Source: JAAURS01 sp031362245 (GTDB lineage Bacteria; Cyanobacteriota; Cyanobacteriia; Thermosynechococcales; Thermosynechococcaceae). From it: a DNA stretch of 20,795 nucleotides. The notes below the pieces were generated by a model. That model was not told the DNA's origin. It ran no database searches and worked only from the letters and a program-made list of their open reading frames with translations. A program made the translations under genes and the position numbers. Positions 8,644 to 16,242 of the stretch are shown here, in pieces (positions within the stretch are counted from its first letter, which is position 1; every line of letters begins with the position of its first letter). Location: assembly GCA_031362245.1 (NCBI GenBank), contig JANLSD010000091.1, forward strand, positions 1-20,795, in the 5' to 3' direction.

Positions 8644-9885
8644 ATGACTCAGCCTAATCTGCAAGACGACCTATTGTTTCTGGATGACCCAGAAACCCTG
8701 AGTGACGGTCCAAAAGACGAGGAGCGTTGGAAAATTCTGGTCGTAGATGATGAACGGCAGGTTCATGAAGTCACGCGCCTTGCGCTCAAAAATTTCAAAT
8801 TTGAAGATAAGCCCCTCGAAATTATTTCTGCTTACTCCGGTCAAGAAGCCCAAGCCATTCTTACCCAACATCCAGATACGGCAGTGCTGCTCCTTGATGT
8901 TGTGATGGAAACAAAGTATGCGGGACTCGATCTGGTCAAGCATATTCGGGAAAGTCTCAATAACCTGTTTGTCCGAATTATTCTGAGAACAGGTCAACCC
9001 GGTGAAGCCCCTGAAATTTCCATCATTAAGGACTACGACATTAATGATTACAAAACAAAGACTGAGCTGACACAACAGAAGTTGTTCTCCTCGCTGGTGA
9101 CAGCAATTCGTGCCTATCGTGATATCGTAACCGTTGAAGATGCTCGCCAAGAAATTGCGGTACTCAATGAAAGACTACAGAATTTCAATCAAGCCTTAGA
9201 GGAAAAGGTCAGTTTACGAACCCAAGAACTTGAGCAAAAAAATTGTCAGTTAGAAACTGAAATTCAGACAAGACTCAAAGCGCAACAAGAACTGCAACGA
9301 ATCAATCGAGACTTAGATCTTGCCAACAAGGAGTTAGACTACGCAAATCATCAATTACGCTTAGCAGTCAATCATGATGGTCTCACCAAAATTGCAAATC
9401 GACGTCGATTTGACGAGTATTTTGAGCAAACCTGGCTGCAAGCCCTGAGAGACCAAAGCACTCTTACGCTTATTCTCTGTGACATCGATTATTTCAAGCT
9501 GTTTAACGATACCTATGGTCATGTTGAGGGCGATCGCTGTTTACAACAGGTCGCAGAAACACTTGAAACAGTAATTAAACGTCCAATGGATCTCGCTGCC
9601 CGCTATGGCGGTGAGGAGTTTGCCATGATTTTACCTAATACAAATCTTCAGGGTGGATTGGTCATCGCCGAGAACCTTCTGACGGCGATCCAACAGCTTG
9701 GGATTTCCCATGCTTCTTCTCCAGTGCGGGATCACCTCACCTTAAGTATCGGTATTTCGACATTGATGCCAACCCCAGAACGAACTGCTCAAACGTTGTT
9801 GACTGCTGCCGATATTGCGCTATATGAAGCCAAGCAGTTAGGCCGCGCTCGGATTGTGGTGAACGATACCCTGAACCAGCTTTAG
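8644..9885 (+). CDS. Receiver-GGDEF response regulator, diguanylate cyclase
   Basis: 413 residues; makes the second messenger c-di-GMP from two GTP when active. Residues ~28-160 are a receiver with D35/D36 and phosphoacceptor D85 (LLLDVVMET), extended by the stretch RTGQPGEAPE...DINDYK seen in receivers of DUF3369-type regulators. Residues ~165-240 are a long predicted coiled coil, expected to transmit dimerisation. The GGDEF domain spans ~242-410: metal-binding D280 (CDIDYFK), substrate N288, and an intact active-site GGEEF (322-326). An RxxD product-inhibition site (R313-D316) sits exactly five residues before GGEEF. Starts 2 nt after the previous stop; GAGGGG lies about 12 nt before the ATG. 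Last gene of the operon and its most probable output: c-di-GMP-controlled motility, adhesion or light behaviour. The specific target is not visible here. Confidence 0.95.
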   Translation: MTQPNLQDDLLFLDDPETLSDGPKDEERWKILVVDDERQVHEVTRLALKNFKFEDKPLEIISAYSGQEAQAILTQHPDTAVLLLDVVMETKYAGLDLVKHIRESLNNLFVRIILRTGQPGEAPEISIIKDYDINDYKTKTELTQQKLFSSLVTAIRAYRDIVTVEDARQEIAVLNERLQNFNQALEEKVSLRTQELEQKNCQLETEIQTRLKAQQELQRINRDLDLANKELDYANHQLRLAVNHDGLTKIANRRRFDEYFEQTWLQALRDQSTLTLILCDIDYFKLFNDTYGHVEGDRCLQQVAETLETVIKRPMDLAARYGGEEFAMILPNTNLQGGLVIAENLLTAIQQLGISHASSPVRDHLTLSIGISTLMPTPERTAQTLLTAADIALYEAKQLGRARIVVNDTLNQL

Positions 9886-9920
9886 GCTACAAAACACGAG
9901 ACAATGTGCCTTGAGTTAAG

Positions 9921-9950
9921 TTGGTACTCATTTAGTTGATACTCATTTAG
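9921..9950 (+). repeat. 15-bp tandem direct repeat (two units)
   Basis: Unit 1 TTGGTACTCATTTAG (9921-9935) is followed with no spacer by unit 2 TTGATACTCATTTAG (9936-9950), differing at one base. It lies 36 bp past the stop of the diguanylate cyclase gene. A pair of regulator half-sites or a replication-slippage duplication would both explain it. Confidence 0.85.
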
Positions 9951-10188
9951 AGAGTGGGAATACTAGCATTAGTGCGACAACATCCTAATGGTTTCAGGGG
10001 TTTTAAGGCTAGCACAACCCCAACTTACCGTCAGAGGGAAGTTGCTCGTTTGTCCTAGTTCCTCTGCATGAGTGATTCGCCACATGCTCCAATCTTTTGA
10101 TATTAACAATACCAAACCCCAGACGATTCATCAGTCCCCAATCTCTGCATTGAAGCGTGGGAAAAGAATAATCCATTAACCCACAACT

Positions 10189-10213
10189 TCTCCAGTTCTA
10201 GCGGAACTGGAGA
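10189..10213 (+). promoter_or_regulatory. Stable hairpin upstream of the P450 gene
   Basis: TCTCCAGTTC (10189-10198) and GAACTGGAGA (10204-10213) form a perfect 10-bp stem with the 5-nt loop TAGCG. No T-run follows on either strand, so it is not a standard intrinsic terminator. It may be a leader structure of the P450 mRNA or the remnant of a small palindromic repeat. Confidence 0.5.
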
Positions 10214-10324
10214 CTTCTCGTCTATCACACAGTGCTAGGGCAGTATGGTGCGGAATGGTTTACCAATGATCGTGTACAGGCTCCCCTTCAGCAGGCTCCC
10301 CACTCATACTCTAGGAAAAGATTC

Positions 10325-11869
10325 GTGGTTCTGAACCTTTCCACGCCCCATTCTGTCCATACCCAATCTCCTTTGAAGCGTTTTGGCGCTGCAATTTGGA
10401 ACGGTTTTCTCCAACCCAAACTCAAAACTTTATTTAAATGGCTGACCCGATCTAAAGCTCGGCCTTTTGACAATATTCCAGGGCCGACACCCATTTTCCC
10501 CATCGGCAATGTCTTAGATTTTTACAACACTCCAACTTGGGTGGTCATGGGTAACTATGCCCAACAATACGGCGGTATCACCCGCTTTTGGATGCTGTTT
10601 CGGCCCTGCCTCGCGCTAAACGATCCAAACCTGATTCGTCAAGTTCTCTCAGATCCTAGGGCAGAAATGCCATCATCAGCTACAGAAAGCACCAGCCGCT
10701 GCCCCTTCCACAACAACCCCATTTACAAGTTCTATAAAGACCAGCCCCGCAAAGCACTACAGCCCATGCTCACCGATACCAATCTGTTTGAGGCGGCTGT
10801 TGAAGACAACCACTGGCGTGATCTAAAACAGAATCATCCCTTCAGCATGAAGTATTTTGATGATTGGTTCGCGTCCCAGGTCAATCCACTTCACACCTTT
10901 CTTGACACCAGAATGGCGGAACTGGTTGCTGCCTCGACCCATCAGGGCGATCTTCTGGCTTTTGATGCCATTCAAAAGCTCACCTTTGATGGTTTTTCCC
11001 TTGCGATAGCGGGCAACGTTTTCCCGGACGAGGTCTTTGAGCAGTTCAACACAATGTGTAAGGTTGGCACAAGTCGCATGACCCGTTCTACTTTTGGTAA
11101 CTGCCTCATTCCATCAACGCCATGGAACGGCACCTATCAAAAAGTGAGTAAAGCCTGGTTTAAGCGCTTTGAGCAGATTGTGGGTCAGGCGCAACCGCCT
11201 GCAAATTCACTATTGGGTTGGGTTCTTCGAGAAGGGGGCACTAATTTTGATGCCCAGGAGCTGCGTAATTTCTGTGCTGGGGTCTATCCAGGCGGGGCGG
11301 TTTCAACCCCCAGTGGGTTAACCTCGGCTCTATTCCTCTTGCATCAGTCCCCAGAGGTACGGGCTAATCTACAGCTAGAACTAAAAAAGCTGTTTGCACA
11401 GCCACTCACCCTTAAGCGCCTAGAAGCTTGTACTCAGCTCGAACAAGTGTTGCGGGAATCACTGCGGCTTTTGCCTGCTGTGCCGTTGTTCCTGCGATCG
11501 GTCAATCCGGGCTATATCACTGAACTGGCAGGTCACGCCATTCCAGCAAATACTCCAATTTATATCAGTAATTGGTACCTGCAACTGCTCAGCGATTATT
11601 GGCTAGAGCCTGAGGTCTTTAATCCTTCTCGCTGGGATGAAGAAACTCGTCGTCAGAATGACTGGGGCAGTGATTATTTTTTCCCGTTTGGACGCGGGAA
11701 TCGGACTTGTAATGGTCAATCGCTGGCGCGCTACTTTATGAAGCTGACCCTGGCGGTGGTGCTGTCAAAGTATGCGGTAACGTTTGACGATCAGTCTTAT
11801 GATCAGGAATTTTTCTTTGGCGTTGCAGTCCCTCGTCAGGCTAGGGCTAGGTTTTTAGCACAGAATTAG
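10325..11869 (+). CDS. Cytochrome P450 with atypical I-helix
   Basis: Haem-thiolate monooxygenase-fold protein. Numbering from GTG at 10325 (514 residues): proline-rich hinge IPGPTP at 51-56, ExxR motif ESLR (E378-R381), and haem loop FGRGNRTCNG with Cys462 as the axial ligand. The I-helix segment aligns as GGAVSTP where most P450s have AGxETTA: the acidic residue is replaced by V326 (codon 11300-11302), followed by S327, T328 and a proline. That pattern is uncommon in monooxygenases and is seen in P450s that rearrange peroxides, such as CYP74 or prostacyclin synthase, so a peroxygenase or isomerase role is possible; this is inference. Start choice: a GTG-initiated frame is open from 10232, but that start has no ribosome site, whereas TAGGA lies 8 nt before GTG 10325 and the extra N-terminal residues look non-coding. 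No membrane anchor or ferredoxin gene is visible nearby. Substrate unknown. Confidence 0.9.
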   Translation: MVLNLSTPHSVHTQSPLKRFGAAIWNGFLQPKLKTLFKWLTRSKARPFDNIPGPTPIFPIGNVLDFYNTPTWVVMGNYAQQYGGITRFWMLFRPCLALNDPNLIRQVLSDPRAEMPSSATESTSRCPFHNNPIYKFYKDQPRKALQPMLTDTNLFEAAVEDNHWRDLKQNHPFSMKYFDDWFASQVNPLHTFLDTRMAELVAASTHQGDLLAFDAIQKLTFDGFSLAIAGNVFPDEVFEQFNTMCKVGTSRMTRSTFGNCLIPSTPWNGTYQKVSKAWFKRFEQIVGQAQPPANSLLGWVLREGGTNFDAQELRNFCAGVYPGGAVSTPSGLTSALFLLHQSPEVRANLQLELKKLFAQPLTLKRLEACTQLEQVLRESLRLLPAVPLFLRSVNPGYITELAGHAIPANTPIYISNWYLQLLSDYWLEPEVFNPSRWDEETRRQNDWGSDYFFPFGRGNRTCNGQSLARYFMKLTLAVVLSKYAVTFDDQSYDQEFFFGVAVPRQARARFLAQN

Positions 11870-12042
11870 CACATCCCATGAAAAACGAACGGAGTGGCTG
11901 AAAGACTTGCCCGTGCCAGTCGATGATGGAACTTGCGATCGCCTTATGCTAGCCTTTGAGCAGGCTTGTATAAAATGATGTCAGAGTATGGAGATCCTCA
12001 CTCTACGGTGATTCCAAGCACTAAAAACGGTCTGGAGTATTC
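11870..12042 (+). other. Short intergenic region upstream of the FkbM-type gene
   Basis: Contains a HIP1 copy near 11936 and an AT-rich TATAAA stretch around 11970 that could be a -10 box, but no matching -35. The ribosome site CTGGAG (GGAG at 12034-12037) sits 5 nt before the next ATG and supports that start. Confidence 0.4.
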
Positions 12043-12840
12043 ATGAAACAACGCTTAAAATCCTATCTGGCAAAACCCCTTGCGGTCGTTGGCGCGTTTC
12101 CGACCAAGATGACCCAACGAGACGAAATTCAGGCATTGGTAAAGCGGCTTTATCCGCGATCAGGGGGGAAATCGCTGATTCGACTCGGTTCAAAAACCGA
12201 TGGTGGATATCTGCTTCCAGATGATCTCTTAGGGATTGAAGCATGTTTCTCGCCGGGTGTTAACGCCGAGTCTAGCTTTGAAAAAGATTGTGCCGAATTA
12301 GGGATGAACGTTTTCCTTGCGGATAAATCTGTGGAAGGCCCAGCCTTAGAGCATCATTTATTTTCTTTTGAAAAAAAGTTTGTGGGTGCTGTATCCAATG
12401 ACGATTTTATGACCCTTGATGATTGGGTCACTGCATCTATGCCAGAAGAAAGCTCAGATTTGCTGCTTCAAATGGACATTGAAGGACATGAGTATGCAGT
12501 ATTACTCGCAACCTCTGAATCTTTAATGAAGCGGTTCAGAATTATTGTGGCGGAATTCCATCATCTGGATTGTTTTTGGAGTGATCCGTTCTTTAGAGTG
12601 GCCCAGTCTACCTTCGACAAAATTTTACAGACTCATACTTGTATTCATATCCATCCCAATAATTTCTCTGGTTCGCTCCAAAAAGGTGGGCTTAATATCC
12701 CGAGATTAATGGAATTTACGTTTTTGAGAAATGACCGTGTTGAGGATTTTTCGTATCAAGTGGATTTCCCTAACCCGCTTGATTCTGATAACGATTCTAC
12801 AATGGCAACCCTTGTGCTGCCGAAATGTTGGTATGGATAA
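12043..12840 (+). CDS. FkbM-family SAM-dependent methyltransferase
   Basis: 265 residues. The FkbM signature is present as MDIEGHEYAVLL (144-155), the usual (I/V)D(V/I)EGHE motif of these O-methyltransferases, followed by the beta-strand RIIVAEFHHLD (166-176). The N-terminal half carries SLIRLGSKTDGGYLLPDDL-type sequence (44-62) and CFSPGVNAESSFE (68-80), where the SAM-binding fold begins. FkbM enzymes methylate hydroxyls on sugars, lipids or polyketides; the acceptor here cannot be predicted. No signal peptide or membrane segment. GGAG 5 nt before the ATG supports the start. It lies on the same strand 173 bp downstream of the P450; co-function is possible but the spacing does not prove an operon. 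Its stop is 22 bp from the convergent trmFO. Confidence 0.8.
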   Translation: MKQRLKSYLAKPLAVVGAFPTKMTQRDEIQALVKRLYPRSGGKSLIRLGSKTDGGYLLPDDLLGIEACFSPGVNAESSFEKDCAELGMNVFLADKSVEGPALEHHLFSFEKKFVGAVSNDDFMTLDDWVTASMPEESSDLLLQMDIEGHEYAVLLATSESLMKRFRIIVAEFHHLDCFWSDPFFRVAQSTFDKILQTHTCIHIHPNNFSGSLQKGGLNIPRLMEFTFLRNDRVEDFSYQVDFPNPLDSDNDSTMATLVLPKCWYG

Positions 12841-12862
12841 GTAGTGCGATCGCCCAAATCCC

Positions 12863-14224
12863 CTAAGCCGCCAACGCTTTAGCACTCATCCAAGCGGAGA
12901 GACTGGTTAGGGCGCGATCGCGGTAAGCCCCATAGCGCTCCTGTTTAACCCGAATCCGTTTCTCAAGTTCAGGTAAAATGCCAAAATTAGGCGGCATGGG
13001 TTGGAAATGTTTAGGGGATGCCGTACTAATAAAATCAAACAGTGCACCGCCCATCGTCAAGGGCGGTAATGTAATGGGCGTAAGTCCCTGTGCCACCCGC
13101 GCCGCATTTGTACCGGCTAGCCAACCCCCTGCTACCGCAGCCGTATAGCCTTCTGTGCCAATAATCTGACCTGCTGCCAATAGCGTTGAACGCTGCTTAA
13201 ACTGAAGCGTTGTTTCAAGAAGCTGGGGTGCATTTAAGAACGTATTGCGGTGCATCACACCCATCCGCACAAACTCCGTTTGCTCCAGCCCTGGAATCAT
13301 CTGAAACACGCGCTTTTGCTCGCCCCAGCGCAGATTTGTTTGAAAGCCCACCATATTCCAAAGCTGACCCGCCCGATCTTCTTGACGCAACTGCACCACC
13401 GCATAGGGTCGCTTTTCACGATTGTCAGGATCTTTAAAATCGCCGTGCCGCGCATCAAAAATTCCCACAGGCTTGAGCGGCCCATAACGTAGCGTATCTT
13501 CTCCGCGACGGGCCATTTCTTCAATGGGCAGACAGCCTTCAAAAAACTTGGCCGTTTCTAGCTCAAAGTCTTTGAGTTCGGCCTGTTCCGCTTTGCAAAG
13601 GGCAGTCCAAAACGCAAGATATTGTTCTTTGTCCATTGGACAATTTAGATAGGCCGCTTCGCCGCGATCATAGCGAGAGGCCAAAAATGCCACGTCGCGA
13701 TTGATCGAGTCACCCACCACAATGGGGCTGGCGGCATCAAAAAAGCTCATATACTCCATGCCCGTAAAGCGGTTCAGGTCTTCCGATAGGGCAGGACTCG
13801 TCAATGGCCCTGTGGCTAAAACCACAATTCCTTCCGTTGGAATACTGGAAACCTCATCTCGACGCAGTTCAATCAGCGGATGCTGTTCTAGGGTTTGCGT
13901 CAGGTTTTTGCTAAAAATAGCGCGATCCACCGCCAGCGCCCCTCCTGCCGCCACCGCGTGTTCATCGGCCTTGGCAATGACGACCGAACCTAGCTGGCGA
14001 AGTTCATGGTGGAGTAGACCGGAAGCGCGATCGCTGGACATGGCCCCAAAGGAATTACTGCACACCAACTCCGCCAAATGTTCAGTGTGATGGGCCGGAC
14101 TGGTTCGAGTAGGCCGCATCTCGTGCAGTACCACAGGCAACCCCGCCTGGGCAATCTGCCATGCCGCTTCAGTACCTGCTAAGCCCCCGCCAATCACCTG
14201 AATCGGTCGTTGTGTATCCGTCAT
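12863..14224 (-). CDS. trmFO: TrmFO, folate-dependent tRNA (uracil-54-C5)-methyltransferase
   Basis: Makes ribothymidine at U54 of the tRNA T-loop, using methylenetetrahydrofolate as carbon donor and FAD/NAD(P)H as reductant. From ATG 14224 the protein has 453 residues, normal for the family. The N-terminal FAD-binding motif is VIGGGLAGTEA (G12-G17). The two cysteines implicated in catalysis in TrmFO are present: C55 in LVCSNS and C195 in LNCPMD. The C-terminal half has the usual GxxQTNLxxxxQ-type and AGQIIGTEGY sequences. The frame is open upstream to an ATG at 14272 (16 residues more); neither start has a good ribosome site, and homologues generally begin just before the IxVIGGG strand, so 14224 is preferred. 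Located downstream of, and on the same strand as, the GHL10 gene. Confidence 0.95.
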   Translation of the reverse strand: MTDTQRPIQVIGGGLAGTEAAWQIAQAGLPVVLHEMRPTRTSPAHHTEHLAELVCSNSFGAMSSDRASGLLHHELRQLGSVVIAKADEHAVAAGGALAVDRAIFSKNLTQTLEQHPLIELRRDEVSSIPTEGIVVLATGPLTSPALSEDLNRFTGMEYMSFFDAASPIVVGDSINRDVAFLASRYDRGEAAYLNCPMDKEQYLAFWTALCKAEQAELKDFELETAKFFEGCLPIEEMARRGEDTLRYGPLKPVGIFDARHGDFKDPDNREKRPYAVVQLRQEDRAGQLWNMVGFQTNLRWGEQKRVFQMIPGLEQTEFVRMGVMHRNTFLNAPQLLETTLQFKQRSTLLAAGQIIGTEGYTAAVAGGWLAGTNAARVAQGLTPITLPPLTMGGALFDFISTASPKHFQPMPPNFGILPELEKRIRVKQERYGAYRDRALTSLSAWMSAKALAA

Positions 14225-14299
14225 TGCCTTAAAAATGTGCCCTAATGCCTGACTGTCTTCCCTTTCTACCATACAAGAGGCTGAAGACTCTTGGGGTCG

Positions 14300-15898
14300 C
14301 TATTGACCCAACCCCAGGGGTCGTGCCGCCGCCGCCTCAATTAAATTGGTTTTACACACCCGTCGCGCATTGGCAAGCTGAGGCTCCTGCCAGGAAAAAT
14401 CAAAGTGACTAATGGCGGTAATTTGGGGCACGGCCTGATGAATCGCATTCATCTGCGCTTCTAAGGAGGGGCGATTGTAGGCCGGATAAGACCAAGCCCC
14501 AGCAATCACAGGGTTGACTCGGGTTCCCACAGGGGCTTGACTGACCACCCGCTGTACCTGCTCCACAATGCAGCTTGTGCCCCCACACAGCCCATAGGAC
14601 ATAGAGTGCCATTCAATGGTGGGCGAAAACTGATCCCAAGGCTGCATGCGAGAGTCAAAACCCTGGCCAATGCGTCGATTCCCATCGGGGAAAAAGACCG
14701 CACCCGCCACGGCCCCTTGACGATTGGACTGCGCCACAGCGGTATTGAGGAAGTCCACAACGCCTTGGTAAGCATGGGCTACGCTTAGTAACCACAAATC
14801 TTGCTGAAGGCGGGGCAGACGCACCGCAGCAGGGGGTAAGGGTTTTCCTGGTAACAGGGTGGGCACAACTCGCCCCTGCCACAGCGGTTCTCCCTCCGTG
14901 GGATAGCTACGATCGAACGCTGCCAAATCATCAGCCGTGACAGTGCCTTGGGACAAATACTTTTGAATCACCGCCTGCCCCTTGCCATTGGTGGCCCTAG
15001 AGATGAGGGTTTGTTGGGCAGCACCGCCAAAAATCCAGAGATCTGGGAGTTTATTGGCAATAGAGGCTCCCCCGGTCTGACGAGGGTAGCGAATATAGTC
15101 AAATAAGGCTCCATCGGGTCGCCGTTGGAGGACAGACTGAAGCATATAGCCATAGTCTTGGCGGGCTTGCAAATTGTAAGGGTCTACAAAAACCTTATCG
15201 ATATCGCCTTTGCTGATGTCAATTTCTGTATTGGTGGTGTCCACCACGTTGAGACTCGTTTTGCCATAGCCATTGCGGGCCAATGTACTCGCCCGATCAG
15301 CCCGATTCCCATAGGAGTAGCCATAGTTGAGGCTAAAAAACCAAGCATAGGCTTTGAGTCCCCGTGCCCGTGCTTTTTGAATCGCTTCTGCCAGTAGATC
15401 GCGACGGGCAAACTCGGGACTACGCACCACCGAGGGCCAGACGGTTCGATTTTCTGACTGGGGCAACAAAACCTGCCCATTATAAAAAACCTCTAAATAG
15501 ACCTGGTTATAGCCTCGGCTCACCATCCGGTCTAAGACGCTTTCTAGCACTCCAGGCTGAAGGTCGCATTCATACAGCCGTAGCCAAACGGCTTGGGTCT
15601 TTAGCCAACTTTGGGCGCGACAGCGCTGAAGGTTCTGGGCATCCGCCACGATCAGGTTTTGATACTGCTGTTGGGCATTGCGATCGCCCAAAAATCCCTG
15701 TTGCCGTAGCGTATTTTTTTGCGTCACCAATTGAGGCAGAGATTGGCAAAACGGGAGTGTTTGCTGTTCCTGAGCGCTCAGCCGCGTACCTAAAAAGCCT
15801 GTTGCTTGTCCAAACCAGGTGGTCAGGAGTGTCAGGATTAAAAGCGTTGAGCGTTTCTGTTTAGGGTGAATTTGCGGCAGAAAGGCAACTTTTTTCAT
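14300..15898 (-). CDS. Secreted GHL10-family (glycoside-hydrolase-like) protein
   Basis: 532 residues from ATG 15898. Residues 1-41 look like a signal peptide: basic HPKQKR, then hydrophobic TLLILTLLTTWFGQ, then a likely cleavage site near LSAQE. The mature part carries the TIM-barrel-like core of GHL10 (DUF187-related) proteins: AVWLRLYECD near 103-112, YNQVYLEVFYNGQVLLP, GLKAYAWFFSLNYGYSYG, and the barrel strand ALFDYIRYP. Family members are suspected cell-wall glycan hydrolases, but the activity is not established. The frame is open to GTG 15928, giving 10 extra residues; the MKKVAF start fits a signal peptide better, although neither start has a clear ribosome site. trmFO follows in the same direction about 75 nt downstream; the pair may be cotranscribed. 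Confidence 0.85.
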   Translation of the reverse strand: MKKVAFLPQIHPKQKRSTLLILTLLTTWFGQATGFLGTRLSAQEQQTLPFCQSLPQLVTQKNTLRQQGFLGDRNAQQQYQNLIVADAQNLQRCRAQSWLKTQAVWLRLYECDLQPGVLESVLDRMVSRGYNQVYLEVFYNGQVLLPQSENRTVWPSVVRSPEFARRDLLAEAIQKARARGLKAYAWFFSLNYGYSYGNRADRASTLARNGYGKTSLNVVDTTNTEIDISKGDIDKVFVDPYNLQARQDYGYMLQSVLQRRPDGALFDYIRYPRQTGGASIANKLPDLWIFGGAAQQTLISRATNGKGQAVIQKYLSQGTVTADDLAAFDRSYPTEGEPLWQGRVVPTLLPGKPLPPAAVRLPRLQQDLWLLSVAHAYQGVVDFLNTAVAQSNRQGAVAGAVFFPDGNRRIGQGFDSRMQPWDQFSPTIEWHSMSYGLCGGTSCIVEQVQRVVSQAPVGTRVNPVIAGAWSYPAYNRPSLEAQMNAIHQAVPQITAISHFDFSWQEPQLANARRVCKTNLIEAAAARPLGLGQ

Positions 15899-16001
15899 GA
15901 AAACCATCAAAATCTGGATATCCAGCACTATTCTCGCTCTACTTAGTGTAATGTCTGGATTGCCTTGTCTGAGTTCCCGAACCTTTCAGAACTATCCATT
16001 C

Positions 16002-16091
16002 CTTCAGTAACCCCTGAAGATAAAACGGGACTCCCGCGCTACCATGACGCGATGGCAGGGCGATAGTGCTACAACTTTCCTCAAGCACTAT
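16002..16091 (+). repeat. Cluster of small palindromes, part 1
   Basis: Three inverted repeats occur in 90 bp: CTTCAG/CTGAAG (16002-16007 with 16014-16019), the palindrome CGGGACTCCCG (from 16026), and ATAGTGCT/AGCACTAT (16063-16070 with 16084-16091), the last followed by five Ts. They lie between the GHL10 gene start and the tnpB unit. They could be an interspersed repeat or parts of a transcript; function unknown. Confidence 0.5.
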
Positions 16092-16110
16092 TTTTAACTA
16101 TTACTATTCG

Positions 16111-16164
16111 GCGGGAAGTCCCGCGCTCTAATCGCTGGCTCCTTTGGAACGGGGGCGATTGAGC
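16111..16164 (+). repeat. Two abutting hairpins, part 2 of the palindrome cluster
   Basis: GCGGGA/TCCCGC (16111-16116 with 16119-16124) is immediately followed by GCTCTAATCGC (16125-16135) pairing with GCGATTGAGC (16155-16164), a 10-bp stem with one bulged T. The first hairpin resembles the palindrome from 16026. A related GGGAAGCCCGCG occurs at 17518-17529 at the 3' end of tnpB, which suggests the sequence belongs to the mobile unit. Confidence 0.55.
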
Positions 16165-16169
16165 GTCGG

Positions 16170-16192
16170 GATGCTTCGACAGGCTCAGCAAC
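16170..16192 (+). repeat. Left degenerate inverted repeat flanking tnpB
   Basis: The reverse complement of 16170-16192 (GTTGCTGAGCCTGTCGAAG then CATC) matches 17540-17569 (GTTGCCCTGAGCTTGTCGAAG then GGGTAGCATC) apart from short insertions and one substitution. The core resembles the CTTCGACAAGCTCAGGGC repeat found in many bacterial genomes. Confidence 0.6.
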
Positions 16193-16242
16193 AGAAAGCC
16201 AGGTTCGCCTGAGGCTCGATGCCTCCAAGAGGAGAACAAGAT

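Larger units (their letters stand above)
9886..10231 (+). other. 346-bp intergenic region between the signalling operon and the P450 gene
   Basis: No coding region is supported here. It holds a 15-bp tandem repeat near its left end and a stable hairpin near its right end (both listed separately). A GGGGTT/AACCCC inverted repeat (9997-10002 with 10016-10021) lacks a T-run and is not a convincing terminator. No clear terminator ends the upstream operon. Confidence 0.6.

Noticed and set aside
8671..9150. 159-residue minus-strand frame antisense to the diguanylate cyclase
   Set aside because: It lies wholly over a well-supported receiver domain and has unnatural composition with no motif.
9997..10021. 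GGGGTT/AACCCC inverted repeat as terminator of the signalling operon
   Set aside because: Only 6 bp with a 13-nt loop and no T-run.
10232..10324. N-terminal extension of the P450 from GTG 10232
   Set aside because: No ribosome site, rare AGG/AGA codons that look like the Shine-Dalgarno of the later start, and no similarity to a P450 N-terminus. Not excluded.
13701..14090. 129-residue plus-strand frame over trmFO
   Set aside because: Ser/Arg/Ala-rich low-information translation opposite a clear trmFO sequence.
15364..15864. 166-residue plus-strand frame over the GHL10 gene
   Set aside because: The minus-strand protein has a signal peptide and family motifs; the plus frame has none.
16063..16095. 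ATAGTGCT/AGCACTAT hairpin plus T-run as an intrinsic terminator
   Set aside because: The stem is AT-rich and no plus-strand gene ends upstream; kept only as part of the palindrome cluster.
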